Shown in pieces: positions 34,177-42,495 of a stretch of DNA of 64,000 bases. The DNA is from Natronomonas pharaonis DSM 2160 (lineage in GTDB: Archaea; Halobacteriota; Halobacteria; Halobacteriales; Haloarculaceae): positions 2,418,001 to 2,482,000 of the forward strand of contig NC_007426.1 in NCBI RefSeq assembly GCF_000026045.1, read 5' to 3'. The position numbers and the translations under genes were made by a program. The notes below the pieces were generated by a model. That model was not told the DNA's origin and made no database searches. It was given only the letters and a program-made list of their open reading frames with translations. Numbering within the stretch: position 1 is the first letter of the stretch; each line of letters begins with the position of its first letter.

Positions 34177-35406
34177 TGATTCAACGACGCGACTTGCAGA
34201 CACGGAAACCGAGTCCACAGCGGTCGCAGTCTCCGCAGGCGTTGTCGCTTCGGAGTGACCCACTCCTAGCTTGGCGAGACCGCGAGAAAGAACGTTTAGC
34301 GACGCGTTGAAATCCCGGCCCAACTCAAAGCCACACGCGGGACACGAGTGTTCGCGAACCCACAATGGCTTCGCCGTCTCCACCCCACACGAGGCACACT
34401 CTTTCGTCGTCCCCGCTGGTTCGACTTCGACCACATGACAGCCGTGTTTCCGCCCGTGATGCTTGAGAATACGGATGAAGTCGCGCCAGCCCACCTCGGC
34501 TTTGTTTCGGGCATTCCCATCATCTTCCAGCATCGGCTTCACGTCCAAGTCCTCGACGAACACGGCGTCGTACTCGGTCGTGTACGCGTGGGCGAGTTTG
34601 TGCTTGTAATCGCGTTTCTTGTTCCGCATATCCATGTGGACCTCTGCGACGCGCTGGCGCTGCTTTTCCCAGTTGTTCGACTCGTATTCCTTGCGGGAGA
34701 GCGACCGGTGCTCGCGTTCGAGGCGTTCGCGGTCGTCAGACAGGTCGAGACGGTTGATTGACCGCCCGTCCGAATCGTGAATGAAGTTGAGGACGCCGAG
34801 GTCGAGGCCCACTGTATCTTCGGGATCGATGTCTTCGGGGTCTGGTTTCTCTGGTTCGTCTCGGTCTATGCTGAACGACGTATACCACGCACCCGTCGCC
34901 TCTTGCTTGACGGTGACGTGTTTGATGTCGTCCGGGTCGATGTCGCGGTGAATTCGGATGGGGATTTCGAGCGTCTTACCACGCACTTTCTTGAGTGTTA
35001 AAAGTCCACGACCCTCGGGGCCACTCTTGTTGTCGAGTTCGAAGCCCCGCTGGCGATACGTGAAACTCTGGAATTCTCGCGGCTTCTTCCAGTTCAAGTC
35101 CCCGATTTTGTGCCCGTTATCGCGTTGCTGGGCGAGTCCAGTGATGCTGTGGTAGATACGCTCCACAGCGGCTTGGAGGACGGTGGAGTAGACGCTACTC
35201 CACTCCTCCCACTTGGTTTTCCAGTCGGGGAGTTCGTCACGAACGCTCCAGACGCGTTGGCGGACGGTTTGGTCGGCGCGTTCGGGGAGTTGGTCGAGCC
35301 GGTACAATGCATGGTTGTAGACTTGGCGCACGGTGTCACGCTGCCAGCCCAGTAGCTCTCGCTGTCTACTTGTTGGCAAGAGTCTGAAACGCGGGCTGTA
35401 GTCCAT
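34126..35406 (-). CDS. tnpB: TnpB RNA-guided nuclease (IS1341 type)
   Basis: 426 residues. The RuvC-like acidic triad is complete: Asp202 (GLDLGVLNF), Glu285 (VFVEDLDVKP) and Asp365 (GRDFNASLN). The zinc ribbon has two CxxC pairs (C337/C340, C355/C358). The N-terminal helix-turn-helix/REC-like part begins MDYSPRFRLLPTSRQ. TnpB proteins cut DNA guided by a right-end RNA and help the element persist. All catalytic residues and the full length suggest it is functional. It differs strongly from the second TnpB, so it is a separate lineage. Confidence 0.92.
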   Translation of the reverse strand: MDYSPRFRLLPTSRQRELLGWQRDTVRQVYNHALYRLDQLPERADQTVRQRVWSVRDELPDWKTKWEEWSSVYSTVLQAAVERIYHSITGLAQQRDNGHKIGDLNWKKPREFQSFTYRQRGFELDNKSGPEGRGLLTLKKVRGKTLEIPIRIHRDIDPDDIKHVTVKQEATGAWYTSFSIDRDEPEKPDPEDIDPEDTVGLDLGVLNFIHDSDGRSINRLDLSDDRERLEREHRSLSRKEYESNNWEKQRQRVAEVHMDMRNKKRDYKHKLAHAYTTEYDAVFVEDLDVKPMLEDDGNARNKAEVGWRDFIRILKHHGRKHGCHVVEVEPAGTTKECASCGVETAKPLWVREHSCPACGFELGRDFNASLNVLSRGLAKLGVGHSEATTPAETATAVDSVSVSASRVVESGSPCLKEPAKQASRQG

Positions 35407-35482
35407 GCGCGTGTACTTGTGTTTTCGCTTTATAGTTTATTAAACATGTTGGTTGAGCGTGGTTGATAGTCGTGCGGGCACT

Positions 35483-35533
35483 GTATCCCCGCCCTACTCG
35501 CTCCCGTTGGTCGCTCCTTGAGGACGGGGGCTT
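35483..35533 (-). repeat. Left-end hairpin module of the first tnpB element
   Basis: On the minus strand it reads GCCCCCGTCCTCAAGGAGCG, a short loop, then GCGAGTAGGGCGGGGATAC, the same plan as the right-end hairpin (CCTCAAGGAG...GCGAGTAGG..GGGG). Either the left and right ends share a hairpin, or this is a solo right end from an older insertion. Confidence 0.55.
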
Positions 35534-35582
35534 AGCGCCCTCTCTTCACCTAAAATCATTTCTTTTTGCACGAATTCGTCTA

Positions 35583-35647
35583 TTCAATGAACAATCTCGA
35601 ACAGACCGTTCGAATCGAAGGGTATAATAACCAGACTGTTCATTGAA
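35583..35647 (+). promoter_or_regulatory. dab operon promoter with three palindromic sites
   Basis: The TATA box TATAATAA is at 35623-35630. Around it lie TTCAATGAA (35583-35591), TTCGAATCGAA (35609-35619) and TTCATTGAA (35639-35647). Each is a palindrome about a central base, with centres 27 and 29 nt apart. The outer pair extends to an 11-nt inverted repeat (TTCAATGAACA / TGTTCATTGAA). The last site falls between TATA and the expected transcription start, so a regulator could repress there and act from the upstream sites too. Confidence 0.6.
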
Positions 35648-35676
35648 AGAGTAGAAGCCAGTAGAGAGTCCATGCG

Positions 35677-37212
35677 ATGGCTCGTGCTGGTTCCGGACGA
35701 AACATGAGTAGTAAACCATCCCCACCCGGCGACGCTACCGCACAGCGCTCCGAACGGCCGCCGTCGTCTTCGCTTGTGCCGCGGGTGTCGACGTGGACGG
35801 TCTGGGCCCTGTTTCTCGCGAGCGTCGGGGTCCTCGCGGTCGCAGTGTGGCGCGGCGTCGGCTGGGGTGTCGCCGGTATCCTGCACATTGACGGGCTGAC
35901 AGCGGTGATGTGGGTCGTCGTTACGTTCTTCAGCGGCATCGTTCACAGCTACTCGCGGCGTTACATGGACGGCGACCGCTACATCGACCGGTTCTTCGGC
36001 AAGGTGTTTGCGTTCACCGTCGTCGTCGGCGTGCTCGTCGCGGCCGACCACGTAGCGGTGTTCGTGGCCGCCTGGTTGGCGATGGGACTGGCGATGGCGT
36101 CGCTCATCGGTCACGTCCGCGACTGGGAGCAAGCACGCGCCGCCGGGCGGCTGGCCCGCCGCTACTTCCTTGGCAGCAGTCTGCTGCTGGTTGGGGCGTT
36201 GGCTCCGCTCGTCTGGATGACCGATGCGACCACGATTACGGGACTGCTCGCCGCGTTCGATACCGTCCCCCGGACGGTCGCCATCGCGGCCGCTGGCGGA
36301 ATTTTCCTCGCGGCCATCGTCCAGTCCGCGTTGCTCCCGTTCCACGGGTGGCTGCTCTCCTCGATGACGGCACCGACGCCGGCATCGGCGCTGATGCACG
36401 CCGGATTCGTCAACGCCGGCGGTGTCCTCCTGACGCGGTTTGCGCCCGTCATCGCCGACGAGCTGGTGTTCATGTCGGTCGTCGTCTTGGTCGGTGCCAC
36501 GAGCGCGCTGCTCGGGCAGGCGATGTTGCTCGTTCAGACGGATATAAAACAAAAGCTCGGCAGTTCGACGCTCGCACAGATGGGCTTTATGATTATGCAG
36601 TGTGGGCTGGGCTTTTTCGCCGCGGCAATCGCTCACCTCATTCTCCATGGCTGCTACAAGGCCTACCTGTTTCTCGCCTCCGGGGCGACCGTCGAACAGA
36701 CCACACCGAAAAAAAGCGGCCACGGCCACACCAGCCTCGGATTCCCCAGCCTAGCCATCAGCCTCCTCACGGCCATCGGCGGCGGTGTGCTGTTCATGGC
36801 GCTTACCGGAAAGCTAGCGGGGCTGACCGTAACGCTCGACAGCGGCATCGTCCTGACGCTCGTGGTCGTGCTCACGACGCTGACCGCGGCGCGCGACATC
36901 CTCCATCAAGCGAGTCTGCCGACCGCTGTACGGTTCGTCGGCGTTCCGCTCGTTGTCCTCGTCGCTATCGGCAGCTACGCGGTGCTTTTCAACGCTATCT
37001 CCGGGATGCTCTCGGGCGTGCCGATGACTCAGACCCCAACAGAGCTGACCGCCATTCACTACCTCGTCGTTGCGCTGTTCGCCGGAGCCTATCTCGCCGT
37101 CGAACTCGGCTATCACCGGTCGAGCGAACGGCTCTACGTCGCGCTGCTGAATCTCTCGCAGCCGGACTCGGAGACTGTACTCACCAACAAGGAGGACTAC
37201 CATGACGTCTGA
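35677..37212 (+). CDS. dabB: DabB: proton-conducting membrane subunit of inorganic carbon uptake pump
   Basis: 511 residues with about 13 hydrophobic segments, of the NuoL/MrpA antiporter-like family. Typical features are VQSALLPFHGWLLSSMTAPTPASALMHAG, the DIKQKLGSSTLAQMGFM helix and HLILHGCYKAYLFL with the conserved Lys. In DAB systems this subunit is thought to couple cation flow to CO2 hydration by DabA. It overlaps dabA by 11 nt, so the two are translationally coupled. The start could instead be the ATG at 35704 (MSSKPSPPG). It is separated from all Nuo genes, which argues against a complex I subunit. Confidence 0.88.
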   Translation: MARAGSGRNMSSKPSPPGDATAQRSERPPSSSLVPRVSTWTVWALFLASVGVLAVAVWRGVGWGVAGILHIDGLTAVMWVVVTFFSGIVHSYSRRYMDGDRYIDRFFGKVFAFTVVVGVLVAADHVAVFVAAWLAMGLAMASLIGHVRDWEQARAAGRLARRYFLGSSLLLVGALAPLVWMTDATTITGLLAAFDTVPRTVAIAAAGGIFLAAIVQSALLPFHGWLLSSMTAPTPASALMHAGFVNAGGVLLTRFAPVIADELVFMSVVVLVGATSALLGQAMLLVQTDIKQKLGSSTLAQMGFMIMQCGLGFFAAAIAHLILHGCYKAYLFLASGATVEQTTPKKSGHGHTSLGFPSLAISLLTAIGGGVLFMALTGKLAGLTVTLDSGIVLTLVVVLTTLTAARDILHQASLPTAVRFVGVPLVVLVAIGSYAVLFNAISGMLSGVPMTQTPTELTAIHYLVVALFAGAYLAVELGYHRSSERLYVALLNLSQPDSETVLTNKEDYHDV

Positions 37213-39601
37213 ATCACCGACCAACTACGACGGTATTGACTCGCGCATCGACACCGTGGCCGACAGGGTCGGCTCCGTGTGGCCGCTGCACTCGTTTGTC
37301 ACGGCGAACCCCCTCTCGGGGTTCGAAGGCAGTCCGTTCGAGGATGCGGTCGCCGAAGGCGAACGGCTCTTCGGCGGCCGCGGCTATCCGCGTGCGGACA
37401 TCTTCCGTCGAGCGTGGGAGGATGGCCGCATCGACGACGACGCGCTCCGGACGGAGTTAGAGCGCCGCGGCATCGAGCGCGACCCCGAGACGCTGCTCGA
37501 AGCGATGGAAACGGCGGAGACGAAACGCGACGACGACCCCGACGACGCGACGGCGGCGGTCGACCGTGTGCTCTCGAAATGGCTCGCCGCGTATCTCGAC
37601 CAGGGACAGGCACCCTGGCCGATGCCGAACCGCGAGGAGGGCTTCTATTCGGCCTGGCGTGCGGTCGCGCCCTACGACAGCGATGTTCCCGGTTGCGACG
37701 ACACCGAAGACGTGCCCGCGACGGCCACCGGCGCCGTAGAGACGGTGCTCGATGCGTACCCCCGTCGCCGATGGGACAGCATCATCGAACACCACCTCGC
37801 CGCGCTGCCCGGCTGGACCGGGTTCATCAAACAGCGAGCCGACGACGAGTTCGACCCCTGGCAGTCCGAATACCCAATCACGCTGACGGAGTATCTCGGG
37901 GTCCGGCTGACGCTCGTCGACCTGCTGGATGCGCCGGTAGCGCCCGAAACTGACGCCGACGCCGGTGACGAGACGACCGCCGTGCGCGAAGCCTGGCTGT
38001 CTGCCTGGGAGCAGAGCTACCGAGAGCACCTGCTCGAAGACGTTGACGACGACGTCACCGAATCGTCCCACGGTAACGGCAAGCGTCCGGCCGCACAGCT
38101 CGTGTTCTGCATCGACACGCGCTCGGAGATAATCCGCCGCCACATCGAACAGCAGGGACCGTACGAGACACACGGCTACGCGGGCTTTTTCGGGGTTCCC
38201 ATGCGACACGAGGCGTACGGCTCGGACGTGACGACCGAGGCCTGCCCGCCGATTGTCGAACCGGAGCATATCATCGCCGACCGGCCGGACGCCCACCACG
38301 CCGAACAGGAGACGGCGCACAACCGGTGGCACGGGCTGGTGAGCGCGGCCCGGAAACACTTCAAGCGGCTCAAGACCAACCCCGTCGCCGCGTTCCCGTT
38401 CGTCGAGGGCGCAGGCAGCGCCTACGGGTCGGCAATGGCGCTTCGGACGCTGCTGCCGTCCGCCGTCTACAAACTCGGCAGCACCGTCGACGAGCACGTT
38501 CCGAGCAGCCACGAGTTCTGTAGCCCGACGCTCGACCGCCCACGGATGACCCACGAAGAAAAAGTCGAGTACGCACAGACGGCGTTCGAGCTCATGGGCT
38601 GGACGGAGTTTGCCCGCCTTGTCGTCTTCACGGGCCACACGAGCCACACGACGAACAACCCGTTCGATTCGAGCCTCCAGTGTGGGGCGTGTGCCGGAAA
38701 TCCCGGTGGTCCGAACGCCAGAGTGCTCGCCAAAATCTGCAACGACGAGGCGGTCAAAGACGACCTCCGCGAGCGAGGGGTCGATATCCCCGACGACACC
38801 GTCTTCGTCGGCGCAGAGCACAACACGACAACCGACGAGATTACCCTGTTCGACGGGGAGGTGCCCAAGAGCCACCACGCGGACGTGGCAGCGCTACGCG
38901 ATTCGCTCGAACAGGCACGCGCCGGAGCGGCCGCCGAACGCAGCGAAGCGCTGAACGGGGCCGACCCCGACAAGGGCGTCAGCGAGACAGCGAGCCGCGC
39001 TGCCGACTGGGCACAGACCCGTCCCGAATGGGGGCTGGCCGGAAACGCCTCGTTTGTCATCGGCCCGCGCGAGTTGACCGCCGACAGCGACCTCGACGGG
39101 CGTGCGTTCCTCCACTCCTACGACTGGACGACTGACCCGGACGGGGACGCACTCGAGCTGATTATGCTCGGACCGCTCGTCGTGACGCAGTGGATTAACA
39201 ACCAGTACTACTTCGCGACGGTCGACAACCGCGTCTACGGGAGCGGCTCGAAGGTCACACAGAACCCGGTCGGCAACATCGGCGTCGTCCAGGGCAACGG
39301 CGGCGACCTGATGATGGGGCTGCCGCTCCAGTCGCTCATGTCGGACGACGATTCGCCGTACCACCAGCCGCTCCGGTTGACAGCCGTCATCCACGCCTCC
39401 GTCGAGAACGTGACAGACATCCTGCGCGAGCACGGCCACGTCAGGCGGCTCGTAGACAACGGCTGGGTCGGAAACCTGACCGTCGTCGACCCGACCCGCG
39501 ATAACGCCGCCTTCGACTACGTCGGCGGACTTGAGTGGGAGCCATCGGTACAGCAGGACGCGTCGTCTGAGCGGGTTGCTGCGCCCGCAGCGTCGGACTG
39601 A
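37202..39601 (+). CDS. dabA: DabA: DUF2309 zinc subunit of inorganic carbon uptake pump
   Basis: 799 residues, UPF0753/DUF2309. The beta-carbonic-anhydrase-like zinc site is intact: Cys303 and Asp305 in QLVFCIDTRSEIIRRH, and His478 and Cys493 in FTGHTSHTTNNP...LQCGACAGN. The N-terminal WPLHSFVTANPLSGFE is a family hallmark. DabA on the membrane converts CO2 to bicarbonate in one direction, driven through DabB, so carbon is trapped inside. The pair flanked by two tnpB elements looks like an accessory acquisition. What haloarchaea use the bicarbonate for (carboxylations, anaplerosis, pH or CO2 balance) is not shown. Confidence 0.92.
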   Translation: MTSESPTNYDGIDSRIDTVADRVGSVWPLHSFVTANPLSGFEGSPFEDAVAEGERLFGGRGYPRADIFRRAWEDGRIDDDALRTELERRGIERDPETLLEAMETAETKRDDDPDDATAAVDRVLSKWLAAYLDQGQAPWPMPNREEGFYSAWRAVAPYDSDVPGCDDTEDVPATATGAVETVLDAYPRRRWDSIIEHHLAALPGWTGFIKQRADDEFDPWQSEYPITLTEYLGVRLTLVDLLDAPVAPETDADAGDETTAVREAWLSAWEQSYREHLLEDVDDDVTESSHGNGKRPAAQLVFCIDTRSEIIRRHIEQQGPYETHGYAGFFGVPMRHEAYGSDVTTEACPPIVEPEHIIADRPDAHHAEQETAHNRWHGLVSAARKHFKRLKTNPVAAFPFVEGAGSAYGSAMALRTLLPSAVYKLGSTVDEHVPSSHEFCSPTLDRPRMTHEEKVEYAQTAFELMGWTEFARLVVFTGHTSHTTNNPFDSSLQCGACAGNPGGPNARVLAKICNDEAVKDDLRERGVDIPDDTVFVGAEHNTTTDEITLFDGEVPKSHHADVAALRDSLEQARAGAAAERSEALNGADPDKGVSETASRAADWAQTRPEWGLAGNASFVIGPRELTADSDLDGRAFLHSYDWTTDPDGDALELIMLGPLVVTQWINNQYYFATVDNRVYGSGSKVTQNPVGNIGVVQGNGGDLMMGLPLQSLMSDDDSPYHQPLRLTAVIHASVENVTDILREHGHVRRLVDNGWVGNLTVVDPTRDNAAFDYVGGLEWEPSVQQDASSERVAAPAASD

Positions 39602-39662
39602 GCAACGCAGGCCCGTCGTCCGGGGCGTCTAGAGCGTCTGTCTCAGCAGTTTCGAGGCGGAG

Positions 39663-39729
39663 CCTCCGGCCTCAAGGAGCGAGGACTTCCGACGCCAGTC
39701 GGAAGGACGACGCGAGTAGGCCGGGGAGG
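39663..39729 (+). repeat. Left-end hairpin module of the second tnpB element
   Basis: CCTCCGGCCT (39663-39672) pairs with AGGCCGGGGAGG (39718-39729). Inside are CCTCAAGGAGCGAGGACTTCC and GGAAGGACGACGCGAGTAGG, repeating the CCTCAAGGAGCG...GCGAGTAGG plan of the other three element ends. 39730-39869 holds GC-rich non-coding sequence before the tnpB start. Confidence 0.6.
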
Positions 39730-39869
39730 ACAGCGTGGAGCGGAGCTCCACGGGCCGTGCGAGCGGGCCTGCGGCCCGCGCGCAGAAGCCGACACCCCCG
39801 GCACAGACCACGGACCGTAGCCGCCCTTTCTCCCCGACGTTAATAAACCACCGGCCATACATCTGACGT

Positions 39870-41147
39870 ATGGAGGTGCGGCGCACTGTTCCAGTCAAAC
39901 TCGACTTGGACAGCGACGACGCCGCGCTTCTCCGCGAAACCGTTGGCGAGTTTTTGTGGGCCGCGAACTACGTTGTTGACCACGCTTGGCAGGGCGAATA
40001 CAAGACGACCAGCAAGGCCCAGTTGCAGGAGGAAACCTACGACGAGGTACGCGAACAGACGCGGTTACACGCGAATCTCGTCCAGAACGCTCGCAACAAG
40101 GCCGCCGACGCCGTACAGGGGGCCGTCGCTCGCTGGAAGCAAGGCGAGTACGCAGGAAAGCCACACTTCTCGCAACCGACTGTCGTCTACGACAAGCGGT
40201 GTGCGACCTTCCACGACGAGTCCGTGTCGCTGGCAACCGTTGATGGGCGTATCGAAGTCGAGTACGTCCTACCAGACGGCGACCGCGATACACCTCACAG
40301 CCGGTATCTCGACAACGACGACTACGAGGTGACGGGCGCGGAACTCCACAACAAGGACGGCGAGTGGTTCCTTCATCTCCGCACAAAGGCGGAGATGGAG
40401 TCGGACACGCCGGAACAGGCAACGACCGGGCACAGCACAGTCCTCGGCGTTGACCTCGGCGTGAACCAACTCGCCGTCACTTCGACAGGGAGGTTCTGGA
40501 GTGGTCACGAGTTCGACCACTGGCGACGGGAGTACGAAAAGCGGCGGGCGTCACTCCAGCAGTGTGGGTCGCGCCACGCCCACGAGAACATCCAGTCTAT
40601 CGGTCGCACAGAGACGGGTCGGTTCAAGATGATGCTCCACCGGATTGCGAACGGCATCATCGAGGAAGCCGTCGAGAACGATTGTACGGTCATCGCCTTC
40701 GAGGAGTTGACCGGCATCCGCGACCGGCTCTCCGGTGCCTCGTGGGGACACAAGTGGGCCTTCGAGCGGTTGTACGAGTACGTCGAATACAAATCCGAAC
40801 TCTACGGTATCGACGTGGAGCAGGTGGACCCGGAGAATACGTCACGCCGTTGCTCACACTGTGGGTTCACCCACCCTGACAACCGCGACGGCGAGGGTTT
40901 CGAGTGTCTGAAATGCGGCTACGAGAACCACGCCGACTACAACGCGGCGAAAAATATAGGCTTGCGGTATCTCCGCCGTAACCAAACTGGGGACGGCGGA
41001 GGCGCACCCGTAGGCGTGCGCTTGAATCGCGGGATGGTGAACGCGAATGGAGTGTATGAACCTCCTGCCGGGGAGTCCGGCCAGAGCGGGAGTCCACGCG
41101 AAAGCCCCACCCTCAACGAAGCGAACGGCGAAGCCGTGAGCGAGTAG
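39870..41147 (+). CDS. tnpB: TnpB RNA-guided nuclease, second family member
   Basis: 425 residues. The RuvC triad is complete: Asp195 (GVDLGVNQL), Glu278/279 ([11 protein letters not shown]) and Asp356 (HADYNAAKN). The zinc ribbon cysteines are C328/C331 (CSHCG) and C346/C349 (CLKCG). The N-terminus [13 protein letters not shown] is typical. The C-terminal tail (about 365-425), rich in Gly/Pro/Ser, is encoded by the right-end RNA scaffold and ends VSE. It appears intact. It shares little with the first TnpB beyond the catalytic motifs. Confidence 0.92.
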   Translation: MEVRRTVPVKLDLDSDDAALLRETVGEFLWAANYVVDHAWQGEYKTTSKAQLQEETYDEVREQTRLHANLVQNARNKAADAVQGAVARWKQGEYAGKPHFSQPTVVYDKRCATFHDESVSLATVDGRIEVEYVLPDGDRDTPHSRYLDNDDYEVTGAELHNKDGEWFLHLRTKAEMESDTPEQATTGHSTVLGVDLGVNQLAVTSTGRFWSGHEFDHWRREYEKRRASLQQCGSRHAHENIQSIGRTETGRFKMMLHRIANGIIEEAVENDCTVIAFEELTGIRDRLSGASWGHKWAFERLYEYVEYKSELYGIDVEQVDPENTSRRCSHCGFTHPDNRDGEGFECLKCGYENHADYNAAKNIGLRYLRRNQTGDGGGAPVGVRLNRGMVNANGVYEPPAGESGQSGSPRESPTLNEANGEAVSE

Positions 41148-41162
41148 GGTGGGGTAGTTTAC
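41102..41162 (+). ncRNA. Right-end hairpin / candidate reRNA 3' scaffold of the second TnpB
   Basis: CCCCACCCT (41105-41113) pairs perfectly with AGGGTGGGG (41146-41154), with an inner GAACGGCGAAGCCGT hairpin. The tnpB stop lies in the distal strand of the stem. The predicted guide begins at 41163 and would be about 16-20 nt of the adjoining host gene end. Confidence 0.5.
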
Positions 41163-42292
41163 TCGGCAAAATAACCGAGTGTTCGCAGTTCCGCACGCGA
41201 GCCCTCGCTGGAGCCCGTTTCGTCGGCATCGAGCGCATAAAGTGTGGAATCGCCGCTCCCGACGTAGACGGTCCCATCAGCTACCGTCGGTGACGACTGC
41301 ACCGCGCCTCCGGTTTCGAACGTCCACCGTTCGGACCCATCCGAAGCAGCAACTGCGTAGAGGTTGGCGTCGTCGCTGCCGACATAAACCGTCTCACCGG
41401 CCACTGTCGGCGACGAGTTGACCTCGCCCCCAGTTGGGAACCGCCATTGTTCGCTACCGTCTTCGGTAGCGACCGCATAGAGAGCAGCGTCTTTGCTGCC
41501 TATCCAGAGTGTTTCTTCAAGCACCGTCGGCGACGACCAGATGCTGTCGCCCGTCTCAAACTGCCACTGTTCGACCCCGTCTGTGGTGTCGATGGCATAG
41601 ATGTTGGCGTCGTAACTGCCGACATACACGGTGCCGTCAGCAACCGTCGGCGAAGAGTAGACACGACCCTCAGTGTCGAACTGCCACCGGTCGGTGCCGC
41701 TATCGGCATCAAGCGCATAGACGGTCCCATCAGTACTCCCAACATAGACCGTGCCGTCGACGACAGCGGGTGAGGAAACGATGCCGTCTCCAGTTTCGAA
41801 CCGCCACTGTTCGGCTCCGGTTTCGGCGTTGAGGGCGTACATTGTCCCGTCCGTGCTCCCGACGTAGACGGTGCCGTCGGCTACTGCCGGCGAGGCTGTC
41901 ACCCAGTCAGTAGTCTCGAACCGCCACTCGTCTCTCGCCCCGGGGCTTGAAAACAGCCCGTAAATGGCGGTATCGGTGCTCCCGACATAGAGTCCACCGT
42001 CGGCACCTAGCGCCGGTGATGAAAAGACACCAGCCTTCGTATGTAGCCTAGCTGTTGTGCGTCGTGTGCCGTCGCTTGTCGACACACTGTGGACGGTACT
42101 GTCGTCACTACCGACATACACCGTACCGTCGCCGACGGTCGGCGATGAAACGATACGGCCGGTCGTTTCGAACGCCCACACAACGCGACTCGGTAGTACG
42201 TCGTCACGGTGTGCGATACCGAGCCCGGCACCGACGCCAATGGCGAACGAGCCGCCAGCAAGCAGGAACGATCTACGGGAGGGCGTATCCAT
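41159..42292 (-). CDS. Tat-exported PQQ-repeat beta-propeller protein
   Basis: 377 residues. A twin-arginine signal (SRRSFLLAGGSFAIGVGAGLG) is followed by about eight repeats of roughly 38 residues with the core SSPTVADGTVYVGS.D..LYAL, W.FETG. This is the PQQ/BamB-like propeller pattern. No cofactor residues are evident, so it is more likely a scaffold or binding protein than a dehydrogenase. The stop codon TAA is formed by the right tip of the tnpB element, so the last residues (LRTLGYFAE) may be a truncated end. Confidence 0.85.
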   Translation of the reverse strand: MDTPSRRSFLLAGGSFAIGVGAGLGIAHRDDVLPSRVVWAFETTGRIVSSPTVGDGTVYVGSDDSTVHSVSTSDGTRRTTARLHTKAGVFSSPALGADGGLYVGSTDTAIYGLFSSPGARDEWRFETTDWVTASPAVADGTVYVGSTDGTMYALNAETGAEQWRFETGDGIVSSPAVVDGTVYVGSTDGTVYALDADSGTDRWQFDTEGRVYSSPTVADGTVYVGSYDANIYAIDTTDGVEQWQFETGDSIWSSPTVLEETLWIGSKDAALYAVATEDGSEQWRFPTGGEVNSSPTVAGETVYVGSDDANLYAVAASDGSERWTFETGGAVQSSPTVADGTVYVGSGDSTLYALDADETGSSEGSRAELRTLGYFAE

Positions 42293-42404
42293 ACCACGTC
42301 TGCTCTCGCGTGACCACTAAAATTGTTTGGTGTCATCTAAATAAATAGTGTGACGGCGTGCATACTGTCTGGACTACGGGTACGTTGACAGTGACACATA
42401 CCTC

Positions 42405-42457
42405 TCGCTTGTCGGTGTTGCGTCTCGGGTACCGACGGCGCTGTCGCTTGTCGGTGT
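42405..42457. repeat. 14-nt direct repeat pair
   Basis: TCGCTTGTCGGTGT occurs at 42405-42418 and again at 42444-42457, 39 nt apart, in the 203-nt gap between the PQQ-repeat gene and cspA. No other feature explains it. Confidence 0.6.
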
Positions 42458-42489
42458 AAAAAATGTTGAAAAGCCGAAAGTGAATCGGC
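42458..42489 (-). terminator. Likely terminator of cspA
   Basis: On the minus strand, just after the cspA stop, GCCGA (42489-42485) pairs with TCGGC (42477-42473). A T4 run follows and then a T6 run (complement of 42463-42458). Archaeal termination depends mainly on the T-runs, so this is a good candidate. Confidence 0.6.
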
Positions 42490-42495
42490 CGTTGT

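Larger units (their letters stand above)
34121..35540 (-). mobile_element. IS200/IS605-family lone-tnpB element (IS1341 type), first copy
   Basis: It contains only tnpB; no tnpA (Y1 transposase) is present. The right end is set at 34121 by the terminal GTAGTTCAC on the minus strand, which matches the end of the second element (GTAGTTTAC). The left boundary is not exact. A hairpin resembling the right end lies at 35483-35533, and AT-rich host-like sequence begins near 35545. Such elements need a tnpA in trans to move. It lies between the Lrp gene and dabB. Confidence 0.75.
39655..41162 (+). mobile_element. IS200/IS605-family lone-tnpB element, second copy
   Basis: tnpB only, no tnpA. The right end is at TTTAC (41158-41162), preceded by GGGGTAG as in the first element. 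The left boundary is near 39655, just before a hairpin that mirrors the right end. It is oriented opposite to the first element, so the two enclose dabB-dabA with their right ends pointing outward. The right tip abuts, and supplies the stop codon of, the PQQ-repeat gene. Confidence 0.72.

Noticed and set aside
35677-37212. DabB considered as a complex I (NuoL) or Mrp antiporter subunit
   Set aside because: No other nuo or mrp genes are adjacent, and it overlaps a DUF2309/DabA gene by 11 nt, the DAB arrangement.
39602-39869. Possible small gene before the second tnpB
   Set aside because: Frames are open on the minus strand, but the sequence is element-end hairpin and GC-rich spacer with no coding character.
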